DNA of 64,000 bases, from contig NZ_JACWMW010000004.1 of the NCBI RefSeq assembly GCF_014773275.1, positions 310,001 through 374,000 of the forward strand. Reading direction: 5' to 3'. Under the pieces are notes generated by a model. That model did no database searches. It had not been told where the DNA came from and saw nothing but the letters and a program-made list of their open reading frames with translations. Below, piece by piece: positions 42,862 to 51,754 of the stretch. Source of the DNA: Mucilaginibacter rigui. GTDB lineage: Bacteria > Bacteroidota > Bacteroidia > Sphingobacteriales > Sphingobacteriaceae. Position 1 is the stretch's first letter, and each line of letters begins with the position of its first letter. The translations under genes were made by a program, and so were the position numbers.

Positions 42862-43797
42862 TTACTTAGCTGCCTTAATTCCTTTTACGTTTACAGATAT
42901 GATGCTGGCGTGTTTCATGCCCAATGTTTGGCCGGGCACGGTAGTTAAAAACAGCTTTAAATAGGTGTTCATAATAGCCGTTGATACTTTTATAAAGTTC
43001 TTTTCGGCTGCATCATCGCCCAAAAAGGCTATTAATGGTTTATTATAATGCCAGGTGCCTGCCGAGTCTATTGTTGCCTCGAACGGGTAGTAAAAATCCT
43101 GGTAAGCTTTATGGATAACTATATTATATACCGGGTTTAAATAATCATCGTCTGTACTGTACTTATTATCAAGAAGGCTGGGTTTTGCCTTTACCTTATC
43201 AACCGCAACATTCGGGTTTTTACTGATGAGTTGCACCGGTTGCCAGGCTGCGAATGCTTTTTTGAAATCGGTATTAGCTTTGTTCACCATGCCACGCACA
43301 AAAGCAGTATCCTGTTTACTGGGGCGTTGTAAAACTGAGGCATCGGTGTGTAATTTGTTTTTAATGAAGTTTTCCGAATAAAGCTTCATGGTTACGCGCG
43401 ATTTTTTAAGATCCACTGAATCGCCCTCGGTTTCAAGTAATGAAAAAACCAGGCTGTCCTTACTCATTACCTTCATTTTTAAAAACGCGTGGGCAATGTT
43501 AAAAACAGAATCGGTACCTAAAGCCAGCGGGAAATTAAAAAACTTGTTTTTTACAGGGCTGTACAGCGCAGCCGAATCTGCCGATACAAAGCGCAGCTTC
43601 CAATCGGGCACCAGCCTAAACCCATATTCATTAAAGGTTAGCCCGTTATTTTGCTTGCGCGATACCTCTATAAAGGTAATGCCTTCTACGCTTTTGAACG
43701 ATATTTTTGTTTTATCCTTTTCTTTGGGGCCGCAGCCTGCAAGTATAACAGATATAAAAAGTACAATTATAAGTTTTAATGTCAGATGCTTATTCAC
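42862..43797 (-). CDS. Lipoprotein of unknown function
   Basis: A 311-aa protein with a lipoprotein signal (ISVILAGC, lipidated Cys near residue 22) and a mature part rich in Lys and Asp. Visible features: a beta-rich first half (KISFKSVEGITFIEVSRKQNNGLTFNEYGFRLVPDW) with conserved hydrophobic strands, and a helix-rich region near 150-200. No motif identifies a function. The start is GTG 43797. It lies downstream of recO on the same strand with a 30-nt gap, so it may be co-transcribed. Confidence 0.72.
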   Translation of the reverse strand: MNKHLTLKLIIVLFISVILAGCGPKEKDKTKISFKSVEGITFIEVSRKQNNGLTFNEYGFRLVPDWKLRFVSADSAALYSPVKNKFFNFPLALGTDSVFNIAHAFLKMKVMSKDSLVFSLLETEGDSVDLKKSRVTMKLYSENFIKNKLHTDASVLQRPSKQDTAFVRGMVNKANTDFKKAFAAWQPVQLISKNPNVAVDKVKAKPSLLDNKYSTDDDYLNPVYNIVIHKAYQDFYYPFEATIDSAGTWHYNKPLIAFLGDDAAEKNFIKVSTAIMNTYLKLFLTTVPGQTLGMKHASIISVNVKGIKAAK

Positions 43798-43827
43798 GTG
43801 GTCAAGTTACTAATTATTTGTAAAAAT

Positions 43828-44553
43828 TTACCCCAAAACCTCTTCCAATACCTCGTGCGAACGGATATTGCCAAAACCCTCGATGTGCATGGCGTAATAT
43901 TCCAACAGTTTGTTAATCAGGTAACGGCGTTCATCGTTACTTAGTTTTACCTCATCAATATTGCCAAAGCTGCTTTGTAGCAAGGTGTAAAAGTTTTTGG
44001 TGTGTGGTGGCGAGAGGTAACTCACGCTATCTGGCTTATACTTGCTGAACACGCCGTTCTTCATATCAAAAAAGTCGGCCTCGGCCATTAGGCCGCCATG
44101 CGGGTAGAACCCCAGGTATCGCGTTAGCTGGGTTAAAAACAACAGGTGGAAGTTGGCCAGTCCGCGGGTTTTATGGTCAAGCAGTTCAATGGCGTTAAAT
44201 ATAAAATCAAATATGGCTTCATCCGGCGTTTGCTGTTTTACAGCTTTATACAATACTTCGTTCAGGAACATAGCTATGCAGCTTTTAATCACATCATAAG
44301 GGATGCTTTGCAGTGTGGGCGTGTTCTTTAACTCGGAGATGCGCTGCACGTTGCCATTGCTTTTGTGGTAAACCACCATATCAACCAAATGCAGGGGCTG
44401 CAGCATGTTGCGGCTTATTTTTGCCTTGGGCTTTCTTGCGCCGTTGATGATATACGATTGCAGGCCGAACTTTTCGGTAAAGATCTGCACCACCACGCTG
44501 CTCTCACTGTAGTCGGTAGTTTTGAATACAATGCCACGGGTTTTATGCAGCAT
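43828..44553 (-). CDS. recO: DNA repair protein RecO
   Basis: A 241-aa cytoplasmic recombination mediator. The N-terminal OB-fold is recognisable (TRGIVFKTTDYSESSVVVQIFTEKFGLQSYIINGARKPKAK) and the C-terminal helical part contains 'NFHLLFLTQLTRYLGFYPHGG'. RecO works with RecR and RecF to load RecA on SSB-coated DNA. Like other Bacteroidota RecO proteins it lacks the four-Cys zinc site found in some lineages; I see no such cluster. It overlaps the end of the diacylglycerol kinase gene by 11 nt. Confidence 0.92.
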   Translation of the reverse strand: MLHKTRGIVFKTTDYSESSVVVQIFTEKFGLQSYIINGARKPKAKISRNMLQPLHLVDMVVYHKSNGNVQRISELKNTPTLQSIPYDVIKSCIAMFLNEVLYKAVKQQTPDEAIFDFIFNAIELLDHKTRGLANFHLLFLTQLTRYLGFYPHGGLMAEADFFDMKNGVFSKYKPDSVSYLSPPHTKNFYTLLQSSFGNIDEVKLSNDERRYLINKLLEYYAMHIEGFGNIRSHEVLEEVLG

Positions 44554-44908
44554 GGAATAGCAGTAATAGTTTTGGTAAAAAAATGATGGCGCCTGTTAGC
44601 AATGTAAATATTGCCATGATTAATACAGCCGCTGCGCTGATGTCTTTTACATGCCCGGCCAGCTTATTATAGTCGGGCGATACCAGGTCTACAAGGGCTT
44701 CAATGCCGGTGTTAAATAATTCCATCACCAGCACAAGGGCAATACACAGGGTTATCCAATGCCATTCGGCAGTGCTTATGTTAAGGTAAAAGCCAAGCGC
44801 TATGGCTATTAAAGCCACACTTACCTGTATCCTGAAGTTTTGCTGCGTTGTAAAGGCAAACCTTAGGCCTTTAAGCGCGTAGCCAACACTCAGGATAAAT
44901 TTTTTCAT
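44543..44908 (-). CDS. dgkA: Diacylglycerol/undecaprenol kinase family protein
   Basis: A 121-aa integral membrane kinase with three helices. The family signature is complete: 'GLRFAFTTQQNFRIQVSVALIAI' and 'ALVLVMELFNTGIEALVDLVSPDYNKLAGHVKDISAAAVLI' (catalytic Glu in LFNTGIE and Asp in KDISA). Gram-positive members phosphorylate undecaprenol and proteobacterial ones diacylglycerol; which applies here is unknown, so the gene symbol is by family. It overlaps recO by 11 nt and follows a small membrane protein gene by 7 nt. Confidence 0.92.
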   Translation of the reverse strand: MKKFILSVGYALKGLRFAFTTQQNFRIQVSVALIAIALGFYLNISTAEWHWITLCIALVLVMELFNTGIEALVDLVSPDYNKLAGHVKDISAAAVLIMAIFTLLTGAIIFLPKLLLLFHAA

Positions 44909-44915
44909 GCGATTT

Positions 44916-45101
44916 TTAGCGTTTTTTGAAATTTTGAACGAGTAACATTATAAAACTGATGCATCCTGCAAGGGCAAAACCTGCCGACCCGCCGTTCATA
45001 AAGTCCTGAATTTTACCGGGGCTCACAAACAACTCGGCCGATGCAAATAATATAAGTGCTATGCCCAGCAATAAATAAGTACGGGCAACCTGGTTTTTCA
45101 T
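44916..45101 (-). CDS. Small membrane protein of unknown function
   Basis: A 61-aa protein with two hydrophobic segments (about 9-25, 41-56) and basic ends (MKNQVART...NFKKR), so likely an inner-membrane two-helix protein. No family recognised. It is the first gene of a unit with dgkA and recO (7-nt gap, then 11-nt overlap). Confidence 0.6.
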   Translation of the reverse strand: MKNQVARTYLLLGIALILFASAELFVSPGKIQDFMNGGSAGFALAGCISFIMLLVQNFKKR

Positions 45102-45204
45102 ATTGGTATAGTAATTTTAAATTAAGCAGTAGGCCTGTTAACGTACTACAAATATATTTTATTTATGTTAGCAACGGAGTGTTATAAGCCGCACCGTAAT
45201 AAAA

Positions 45205-45981
45205 ATGGATCTGAAACTAACTAACAAAGTGGCCATTGTACTGGCAGCAAGCAAAGGTTTAGGTAAAGCCATTGCAATAGCATTATCTGCCGAAGGCGCG
45301 AAGGTTATTATAGGCTCGCGCGATGAAGAAGCATTGACCCAAACCGCTGCAGAAATAAAGCAGCTTACCGGTAACGATGTGATAGCCCTGCCTGTTGATG
45401 TGGCAAATGCCGCGCAGGTGACAGAATTTATAACCAAGGCTGCCAATGCCTTTGGCCGGATAGATATATTACTGAATAATGCAGGCGGCCCGCCCTTTGA
45501 TAAGTTTGAAAATTTTGACGACGAGCAATGGCAAAAAGCCTTTGACTTGAATTTGCTGAGTATGGCGCGCGCAAGTCGTTTAATATTGCCGCACCTGCAA
45601 AAAACAGGCAGCGGGCGTATCATTAATATCATCAGCGGGTCGGTAAAATCGGTGCTGGCAAACTCGGTACTATCCACCGCTATGCGGATGGGTGTGGTGG
45701 GGATGGCTAAGTTAATGGCCGATGAATTTGGGCCTTACAATATCACCGTGAACAATGTAGCACCCGGGCTTATCCTTACCGACCGTATTAAACATACTCT
45801 ACCGGCAGATGTTGATTACGATGATGCCATCAAGCAAAAGGCAAAAGCTATCCCGTTGGGCCGTATTGGTAAACCCGAGGAGTTGGCAGCGTTGGTAACC
45901 TTCCTGGCATCAGAGCAGGCTGCCTACATAAGCGGGCAAACTATACAGGTTGATGGCGGCGCGGGCCGAAATATATATTAA
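45205..45981 (+). CDS. SDR-fold oxidoreductase lacking the usual YxxxK pair
   Basis: A 258-aa short-chain dehydrogenase/reductase-like protein. The cofactor loop is VLAASKGLGKA (about 12-22) with VDVAN and LLNNAGGPP for NAD(P) binding. The catalytic Ser region is present (NIISGSVKS), but the YxxxK motif is replaced: by alignment to 'VVGMAK' the Tyr position is Ser157 and the Lys position Arg161 (LSTAMRMGVV). The tail NVAPGLILT and QVDGGAGRNIY is normal. This pattern exists in an atypical SDR subfamily; activity may be altered. It is convergent with a small gene, with 4 nt overlap of the ends. Confidence 0.87.
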   Translation: MDLKLTNKVAIVLAASKGLGKAIAIALSAEGAKVIIGSRDEEALTQTAAEIKQLTGNDVIALPVDVANAAQVTEFITKAANAFGRIDILLNNAGGPPFDKFENFDDEQWQKAFDLNLLSMARASRLILPHLQKTGSGRIINIISGSVKSVLANSVLSTAMRMGVVGMAKLMADEFGPYNITVNNVAPGLILTDRIKHTLPADVDYDDAIKQKAKAIPLGRIGKPEELAALVTFLASEQAAYISGQTIQVDGGAGRNIY

Positions 45982-46169
45982 GGTTTTTTATTGGCCAGTC
46001 TTTTCTTCTTCATCACGCGGAAACCAATAGCAAGCAGGCAGCCAATAACAGCGCCTATTAAAACACTGCCCCACTGCTCGTTTTCGGCCCCAACAGCAAA
46101 CAGGCTAAATATCGCAAACAGGATGATAAGCACACCAGCAAATATTACCACATAAATTTTCCAATTCAT
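45978..46169 (-). CDS. Small two-helix membrane protein
   Basis: A 63-aa protein with two hydrophobic helices (about 5-24, 32-50) and a basic C-terminus (KKKRLANKKP), consistent with an inner-membrane small protein. No family recognised. Its end overlaps the end of the convergent SDR gene by 4 nt. It is 9 nt from the upstream CotH-type gene on the same strand, so probably co-transcribed. Confidence 0.6.
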   Translation of the reverse strand: MNWKIYVVIFAGVLIILFAIFSLFAVGAENEQWGSVLIGAVIGCLLAIGFRVMKKKRLANKKP

Positions 46170-46178
46170 AAGGCAAAC

Positions 46179-47726
46179 TTACAAATTAGTATCCAGCCAA
46201 GCCACACGCAGTGTAAGCCATTGTTTTAGTTGAGCTACTTCTCTTGGATAAGTACCCAATACCACGGGGTTTGGCCAAACATACTGGCCTAAAATATTCC
46301 ATTTAGTAAAATTCTCTTTTGCAGGCAGGGTTAAATAAACCTGGGTATCATCAATGCTTTTATACATAGCAGGGATGCCATTTGCTTTTAAATACTCCCA
46401 GCGTGCTTTAACCTTAGCGGCAAAAGCCGGGTCCTGAAACAGGCGGTTAAACCATGGGCCGGTGCGCACCCACCAACCGGTTGGGTTAGTGGCATCACTG
46501 TAATCAACATTGCCTGCACCCAGGTCAAAATCCCAGGCAGGGCCCATGCCCAGTTTTCCATTGCGGTCTTTATAATAATACATGCTGCTAAAGTTGGCAG
46601 CGTCCTGGTTCTTAAATAGCTCATTTACCAAAAACCAGTTAATAAACGAGTCGGTGTTGATGTATTTGGCGTAGCCGTTAACAGGGTCGGCAAAGTTTGC
46701 CCCAAAAATGGCGTTCTCTGTATCCTGTATATAAGTTTTAATATAATCTATCTGGGCCGGGCTTGCATTATCCGGCGATTTTATGGTGAAAGGTATATTG
46801 GCCGCCGTACGGAACCAATTTGTTTCATCTAAACGTTGGTCAAGTTCCAGTAAATACCCTCCCGTAAGTGCAGCGCCGCTATTATCACTGGCTTTCATTT
46901 CGGTAATATTTACACGGTCGGCGTTCACCTCAACCTGTTCGGTAAGCAGGTAGGTGCCTACGTATTGGCCGTTCATTACCACCTCTACAAATATGCCATG
47001 GGGTGTAAAGTCGCCGTTAAGGCTTTGGGCTACACCATCGGCAATATAATTGCGCATCAGGGTTTTATCAGAGTAGTTGGCAAGCAATACCCAGTTTTTT
47101 GCTGATGCCAAACCCAGTAGTTTAGCTTTTGAATTAAATTTTAAACGGTATGGTTTTTTGGGCATATCCCAGGTGGAATTACCACGGCCTTTTATTTGCA
47201 GGGCAATATCGTTAGTAGTTTGTTCAAATAAGCCGTTAGTGTTTACCTTTAAACTACCGGTAACATAATCATCTTTAGAAACTACCGGGCCCGATGTGGT
47301 AATATTAAATATAGGCAGGCCGGTAAAGTTGTAAATGCTTACCGTGTAGTTTTTACTTACACCCTTACTATCAGTTATAGTATAAGTTGCCGGCTTGGTA
47401 AAATCATTAACCGTAACACCGCTAACCTGGGTAACGTCGCCAATTTTTACGGTTGATGCCGCATCCCTTACTTTAAAGGTGAGTACAAAGCTATGGCTCT
47501 CGGTTGTGCCCGGAGTGTAACCTTTTAGGTTAGTGCCATCGGCGGTTAATGCAACATCTGCAGTTATCTTACCCGTATTATTTTTTGCTTCTAACTTAAC
47601 CTCGGTAAACTCAGGGCCGGTAACTACAACAACCGGCGGTACAACCGGCGGGGTAACTACATTTTTATCTTTTTTACAGGCAAACAGTAATAGAATTAAA
47701 CACAGGCAGGTAAGGGTTTTTTTCAT
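46179..47726 (-). CDS. CotH-kinase-family lipoprotein
   Basis: About 515 aa. The start is ATG 47726, giving a lipoprotein signal (LILLLFACKK, Cys near residue 17). A Val/Pro-rich linker (VVTPPVVPPVVVV) and a DUF5018-like beta domain (about 35-135, 'VTVNDFTKPATYTITDSKGVSKNYTVSIYN') follow, then the CotH domain with 'IKGRGNSTWDMPKKPYRLKF', 'MRNYIADGVAQ', 'GQYVGTYLLTEQVEVNADRVNI' and 'GPAWDFDLGAGN'. CotH proteins are atypical, extracellular protein kinase-like enzymes; the DFD-like motif (FDLGAG) is present. It is probably surface-anchored in the outer membrane. The same beta domain type appears in the type IX cargo at 35808-39350. Confidence 0.85.
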   Translation of the reverse strand: MKKTLTCLCLILLLFACKKDKNVVTPPVVPPVVVVTGPEFTEVKLEAKNNTGKITADVALTADGTNLKGYTPGTTESHSFVLTFKVRDAASTVKIGDVTQVSGVTVNDFTKPATYTITDSKGVSKNYTVSIYNFTGLPIFNITTSGPVVSKDDYVTGSLKVNTNGLFEQTTNDIALQIKGRGNSTWDMPKKPYRLKFNSKAKLLGLASAKNWVLLANYSDKTLMRNYIADGVAQSLNGDFTPHGIFVEVVMNGQYVGTYLLTEQVEVNADRVNITEMKASDNSGAALTGGYLLELDQRLDETNWFRTAANIPFTIKSPDNASPAQIDYIKTYIQDTENAIFGANFADPVNGYAKYINTDSFINWFLVNELFKNQDAANFSSMYYYKDRNGKLGMGPAWDFDLGAGNVDYSDATNPTGWWVRTGPWFNRLFQDPAFAAKVKARWEYLKANGIPAMYKSIDDTQVYLTLPAKENFTKWNILGQYVWPNPVVLGTYPREVAQLKQWLTLRVAWLDTNL

Positions 47727-47840
47727 GCAGATATACAATTGGTTATGCAATATATTAAAAAAAGGTTAACACAGCGTTAACAACCTGTTGACTTACCTAT
47801 TACAAAAGTATTCCACGGTTTATTTATACTTGCAGCCATA

Positions 47841-48458
47841 ATGGATCAGGAAACTTCAACTCAAAAATATAAGGCTTTAACCAAGCTTTCTACCGGCGAT
47901 TTTAAGGCATTTTTATACGACTGCGACGGCACCCTTGCCGATAATATGGGTGCCCATAAACAAAGTTATATCCGCGTAGCTGCCGATGATGGCATAGCCA
48001 TAGAAGGCGATATTATTGACGAATTTGCAGGCCTGCCAATCCTGAATGTTGTTGGTGAAATAAACAAACGCTACAACACTACTTTTGAGCCGGTTGATTT
48101 TGCCGCCCGCAAGCATAAGATATTTTTTAGCGAATATATTGAGCAAACCCAGCCTATTGATTACGTGGTGAACCACCTGAAAAATCATGCGGGTAAAGTG
48201 CGTATTGGCGTGGTATCCGGCGGTAGCCGCACTTCTGTTGAAAAGACCCTGCAGGTTTTAGGCATCCTCCACCTGGTTGAGGTATTAATATGCGCCGGCG
48301 AAACCACCCATGGTAAACCCTATGCCGATCCATTTTTGGCTGCTGCCAAACAGCTTGGGGTAGACCCACGCCAGTGCCTTGTTTTTGAAGATGGCGATCC
48401 TGGTGTACAAGCCGCCGAAGCGGCCGGCATGCAATGGGTACGGATAGATAAAGTATAA
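47841..48458 (+). CDS. HAD-family phosphatase (beta-phosphoglucomutase-like)
   Basis: A 205-aa cytoplasmic hydrolase. Motif I is FLYDCDGTLAD (nucleophile Asp27, acid Asp29), motif II is GVVSGGSRTSV with Ser/Thr, motif III is the Lys in GETTHGKPYADPF, and motif IV is CLVFEDGDPGVQAA. A small helical cap lies between motifs I and II. It belongs to the group that dephosphorylates sugar phosphates and similar metabolites (YcjU/YniC-like). A near-consensus -7 box (TATACTTG, one mismatch) lies 6 nt before the ATG. Confidence 0.88.
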   Translation: MDQETSTQKYKALTKLSTGDFKAFLYDCDGTLADNMGAHKQSYIRVAADDGIAIEGDIIDEFAGLPILNVVGEINKRYNTTFEPVDFAARKHKIFFSEYIEQTQPIDYVVNHLKNHAGKVRIGVVSGGSRTSVEKTLQVLGILHLVEVLICAGETTHGKPYADPFLAAAKQLGVDPRQCLVFEDGDPGVQAAEAAGMQWVRIDKV

Positions 48459-48490
48459 TGTTGTAAGTTTATACCTTACAATCACCTGTT

Positions 48491-49294
48491 TTGCGATACT
48501 TTTTTCATTTAGGATATTTAGGCACAAACTACAGCGGATGGCAAAAGCACCCCGACGGACTAAGCGTGCAGCAGGTTTTGGAAGAGGCCCTGAGCCAGAT
48601 CTTTAAAATGCCGATGTATATTACCGGTTGCGGCCGTACCGATGCACAGGTGCATGCCAGTCAATTCTTCTTTCATATGGATGTGGAGCGCGAATGGGAT
48701 TACGATCTGCTTTTTCGCCTGAACAAATTGCTGCCTGATGATATCGCTATTTTTGATATCATTAAGATGGAAGGCCAGCCTCATGCCCGCTTTGATGCCG
48801 TTGAGCGCAGCTACGATTACTTTATCCATACTTACAAAGATCCTTTTTTAAACGGCGTTAGTTCCCTATATGCTATAAAGGAGTGGGACGTAGAAAAAAT
48901 GCAACGGACTGCCAACCTGCTTTTAAAATACAACAACTACCACGCCTTCTGCAAAATGCCCGACAGGAACGACCACACTATTTGTAATATCACCTCGGCG
49001 CAGGTTTATATCAACGCCAAGGGCGACAGGCTGCGGTTCAGCATCTCTGCCAATCGTTTTTTGGGTAGGATGGTGCGCATCATCACCGGCAAACTGATTG
49101 ATATTGGCACCGGTACTTTAAGCGTGGATGAGTTTGAACATTACTTAATCCATCCGCAGGAAACACAATTGATAAAACCGGCTTACCCGCAAGGTTTGTA
49201 TCTCAGTAAGATCAAATACCCCTACCTGGATATCCCATCCCGCAGTGATTTTGTACCGATGTTGGCGGATGGATTGGGCGGATTGATAGCTTGA
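48491..49294 (+). CDS. truA: tRNA pseudouridine synthase A
   Basis: A 267-aa enzyme that isomerises uridines 38-40 of tRNA anticodon arms. The catalytic motif ITGCGRTDAQVHA carries the Asp nucleophile; the start 'RYFFHLGYLGTNYSGWQ' and 'RFSISANRFLGRMVRIITGKLIDIGTG' are characteristic. Length is slightly above the usual 240-260 aa. The start is TTG 48491, because no ATG fits. It follows the HAD gene by 32 nt and may be co-transcribed with it. Confidence 0.9.
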   Translation: MRYFFHLGYLGTNYSGWQKHPDGLSVQQVLEEALSQIFKMPMYITGCGRTDAQVHASQFFFHMDVEREWDYDLLFRLNKLLPDDIAIFDIIKMEGQPHARFDAVERSYDYFIHTYKDPFLNGVSSLYAIKEWDVEKMQRTANLLLKYNNYHAFCKMPDRNDHTICNITSAQVYINAKGDRLRFSISANRFLGRMVRIITGKLIDIGTGTLSVDEFEHYLIHPQETQLIKPAYPQGLYLSKIKYPYLDIPSRSDFVPMLADGLGGLIA

Positions 49295-49298
49295 TAAA

Positions 49299-49808
49299 TT
49301 AATACAAGCTCATAGCCGCCCGTTTCGTTTTCTTACTGATCTGTTTTTGATCAGTAATGAGCATAACCAGTTTGCCTTGCAGGTTAACAGTGTGGTTGTG
49401 TGGTGTGTAGCCAATATGTCCGGTCATTTCTTTGCCGCCGATGAGTAGCTGTTTATCCTTTTCTGCTTCCTTTTTGATCTCATCAATACCATAATTCGCA
49501 GATGAATCCGGCTTGCCCGAATATTGTGTAATGGCTCCCGTAAAGCTGGCTATCTCCTGCCCAAGCAATATGGGCAGCTTAACTTTTACAGGGCGTTTAA
49601 TAATTACGGTAAGCTTTTGGTTAGGGTAGCGTTCGCCAAAATATAGGTACACATAATCTTTCTTCGAATCAAAATCAAACACCTGAGGGTTTACGGTTAC
49701 CTCTTTACCTATGTAACTGGCAACATCCCTTAAACTAATATTTTCCTGCGCAGTTACTTTTAAACAGGTTAAAAGCAATGCACAGGAAAGTAAAAATGTA
49801 TTTTTCAT
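49299..49808 (-). CDS. Secreted protein of unknown function
   Basis: A 169-aa protein with signal peptide (LLTCLKVTAQ at the end). The mature part begins with 'ISLRDVASYIGKEVTVNPQVFDFDSKKDYVYLYFGERYPNQKLTVIIKRPVKVKLP', reminiscent of an OB-fold-type domain of exported 'DNA-binding-like' proteins, then a Lys-rich end. The function is unknown. It lies 5 nt downstream of the M28 peptidase gene on the same strand, so the two are co-transcribed. Confidence 0.75.
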   Translation of the reverse strand: MKNTFLLSCALLLTCLKVTAQENISLRDVASYIGKEVTVNPQVFDFDSKKDYVYLYFGERYPNQKLTVIIKRPVKVKLPILLGQEIASFTGAITQYSGKPDSSANYGIDEIKKEAEKDKQLLIGGKEMTGHIGYTPHNHTVNLQGKLVMLITDQKQISKKTKRAAMSLY

Positions 49809-49813
49809 TGATG

Positions 49814-51460
49814 TTATTTGTTCATCATTTTATCTCTTATCGCCTTAAATTCTGAACCCTTTTTCCAGCCCGGGAAAGTGGTTTCGTTGCTTAACTTAAC
49901 ACCAAGCTGATACATCAGGTTGGCCGTTTGGGCCATGCCTTTGGTATCCATGGCGTCGCTATACTGGTCTGATGGCTGGTGGTAACGTTGTTCGTTATAC
50001 TCTTTGGCTTGCTCTTTTCCAAACTCTTCGCCACGCTGAATGCTTTTTGCGCCGTTATGCAGGTCTAACGCAGGTACGCCTACTTTAGCAAAGTTAAAAT
50101 GGTCAGAACGGTAGTAGCTGCCCGAGCCCGGGGCTTCATCGCCTACAACATCCCAGCCTTTTGGTTTGGTTAAGGCTATCACGTAATCGTCAAGGTCGTT
50201 CTGGCCCTTACCGGTGATAGAGAAGTTGCTGGTTTCGCCAAAGTCAGATAGTGCATCCAGATTCAGGTCGGCAACCGTTTTATTGAGCGGGTAAACAGGG
50301 TGGGTAGCATAGTATTCTGAGCCCAAGAGCCCTTGTTCCTCGGCAGTAACTGCCAGGAAAACGATAGAACGTTTTGGCTTGTCCTTTTGCACTGCAAATT
50401 TTTTAGCAACGGCCAGTACCGCGGCCACACCACTTGCGTTATCAACCGCTCCGTTATAGATGCTATCGCCTTTGGCATCGGGTTTACCAATACCGAAGTG
50501 GTCCCAATGCGCGGTGTATAAAATAGTTTCATCAGGCCTTTCGGTGCCCTTTAAAATAGCAATTACATTATGCGATTTAGAGTACTTAAGCGAATTTTTT
50601 ATATTTAACGATACCGTGCTGTTCAATGGTACGGCCTTAAAATCTTTCTTGCGGGCATACTCGCGGATATCGCCGTTGATGCCTGCGGTTGATAGTAATT
50701 TAGAGGCGGCTTCTTCGCTCATCCAGCCCTCCACCTTGCAGCGGTTCATATGTTTATCGGCCTGTTGCAGGTAAAGTTTAGCCCCGGTAAAGCTGTTTTG
50801 GATTACCTGCCAGCCGTAGCTTGCCGGCTCGGTTTGGTGCACGATAATTACACCTGCAGCACCCTGGCGGGCGGCTTCCTCGTATTTGTAAGTCCAGCGG
50901 CCATAATAGCTCATGGTATCGCCTTTAAAAAGTTTTTCTTTGGCTTTAAAACCCGGGTCGTTCACTAAAACAATAACCGTTTTGCCTTTTACATCGAGGC
51001 CTTTGTAGTCGTTCCAGCCAAACTCGGGTGCAACCACACCAAAACCGGCAAAAACCAGCGGCGAGTTCTTCAAACTTAAAGTATCCACCTCGCGACGGGT
51101 AGCAGCCACAAAATCAATTCCCGGTTTTAGCACTGCGCTGCCCGCGCCACTAATTTGCAGCGGCTGTGCTGTAGAGGTTATCTCAACCATCGGTACTTCC
51201 TGGTAGTAGCTGCCGTTATTGCCCGGCTCAAGGCCAAGGTGTTTAAATTTATCAGCTATGTAGGCAATGGTTTTATCTTCGCCTTTGGTAAACGGCTTGC
51301 GGCCAAGCAGGCTATCATTAGCCAAAACGGCAATGTGCTGTTTTATATCAGCCGCCATGCCCGTATCGGCAGATGTATCGGCAGCTTGTTTTTTATCGTT
51401 ACCGGCGCATCCGGCTAAAAGGGCGGAGAGTGCTAAAAGGCTGATGAAGTTTAATTTCAT
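49814..51460 (-). CDS. M28-family zinc aminopeptidase lipoprotein with PA domain
   Basis: A 548-aa lipoprotein (SALLAGC, Cys near residue 18). An N-terminal start of the peptidase fold is followed by an inserted PA domain (about 110-265, 'PLVFAGFGVVAPEFGWNDYKGLDVKGKTVIVLVNDPG'), then the M28 catalytic part: YTAHWDHFGIG (His/Asp ligands), VDNASGVAAVL, AVTAEEQGLLGS (general-base Glu) and YYRSDHFNFAKVGVPAL (ligand Asp/His). It cleaves N-terminal residues from peptides, likely at the cell surface or in the periplasm. It precedes a secreted small protein gene. Confidence 0.92.
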   Translation of the reverse strand: MKLNFISLLALSALLAGCAGNDKKQAADTSADTGMAADIKQHIAVLANDSLLGRKPFTKGEDKTIAYIADKFKHLGLEPGNNGSYYQEVPMVEITSTAQPLQISGAGSAVLKPGIDFVAATRREVDTLSLKNSPLVFAGFGVVAPEFGWNDYKGLDVKGKTVIVLVNDPGFKAKEKLFKGDTMSYYGRWTYKYEEAARQGAAGVIIVHQTEPASYGWQVIQNSFTGAKLYLQQADKHMNRCKVEGWMSEEAASKLLSTAGINGDIREYARKKDFKAVPLNSTVSLNIKNSLKYSKSHNVIAILKGTERPDETILYTAHWDHFGIGKPDAKGDSIYNGAVDNASGVAAVLAVAKKFAVQKDKPKRSIVFLAVTAEEQGLLGSEYYATHPVYPLNKTVADLNLDALSDFGETSNFSITGKGQNDLDDYVIALTKPKGWDVVGDEAPGSGSYYRSDHFNFAKVGVPALDLHNGAKSIQRGEEFGKEQAKEYNEQRYHQPSDQYSDAMDTKGMAQTANLMYQLGVKLSNETTFPGWKKGSEFKAIRDKMMNK

Positions 51461-51502
51461 GATCGGTGTGTTTTGTAAATCAAATATATAAAGGTTTTTT
51501 TC

Positions 51503-51635
51503 TTACCACAGAGTACACAGAGTTTGTAATGATTATTATACACAGAGAATGCAGAGGTGTTTTAATGTGATGAAATCAGTTTGTTAAATTAACCATATCG
51601 AGGCTTTACGTCCTCTCTGTGCCCTCTGTGGTTAA
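51503..51635. repeat. CACAGAG-type inverted repeat
   Basis: An arm at 51503-51522 (TTACCACAGAG...) and an arm at 51615-51635 (...CTCTGTGGTTAA) pair with few mismatches, with a third CACAGAG copy at 51540-51547. It lies between the peptidase and ileS. CCTCTGTGNNCTCTGTGG repeats are scattered in many bacterial genomes. The remaining part of this 290-bp gap shows nothing else except the ileS promoter. Confidence 0.65.
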
Positions 51636-51716
51636 AATCTCAAATATCCATGTTAACTTAACAAAATCTCTCGGTCATAATTAGCCAATTAACTATCATT
51701 TAATAATAAAATTCCG

Positions 51717-51724
51717 TATTTTTG
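51717..51724 (+). promoter_or_regulatory. -7 promoter box for ileS
   Basis: TATTTTTG, exact consensus, 30 nt before ATG 51755. This box shows that translation starts at 51755, not at the in-frame TTG at 51722 that lies inside the box. Confidence 0.72.
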
Positions 51725-51754
51725 CAACCTTTAAAATTCGACGCGAACACATTG

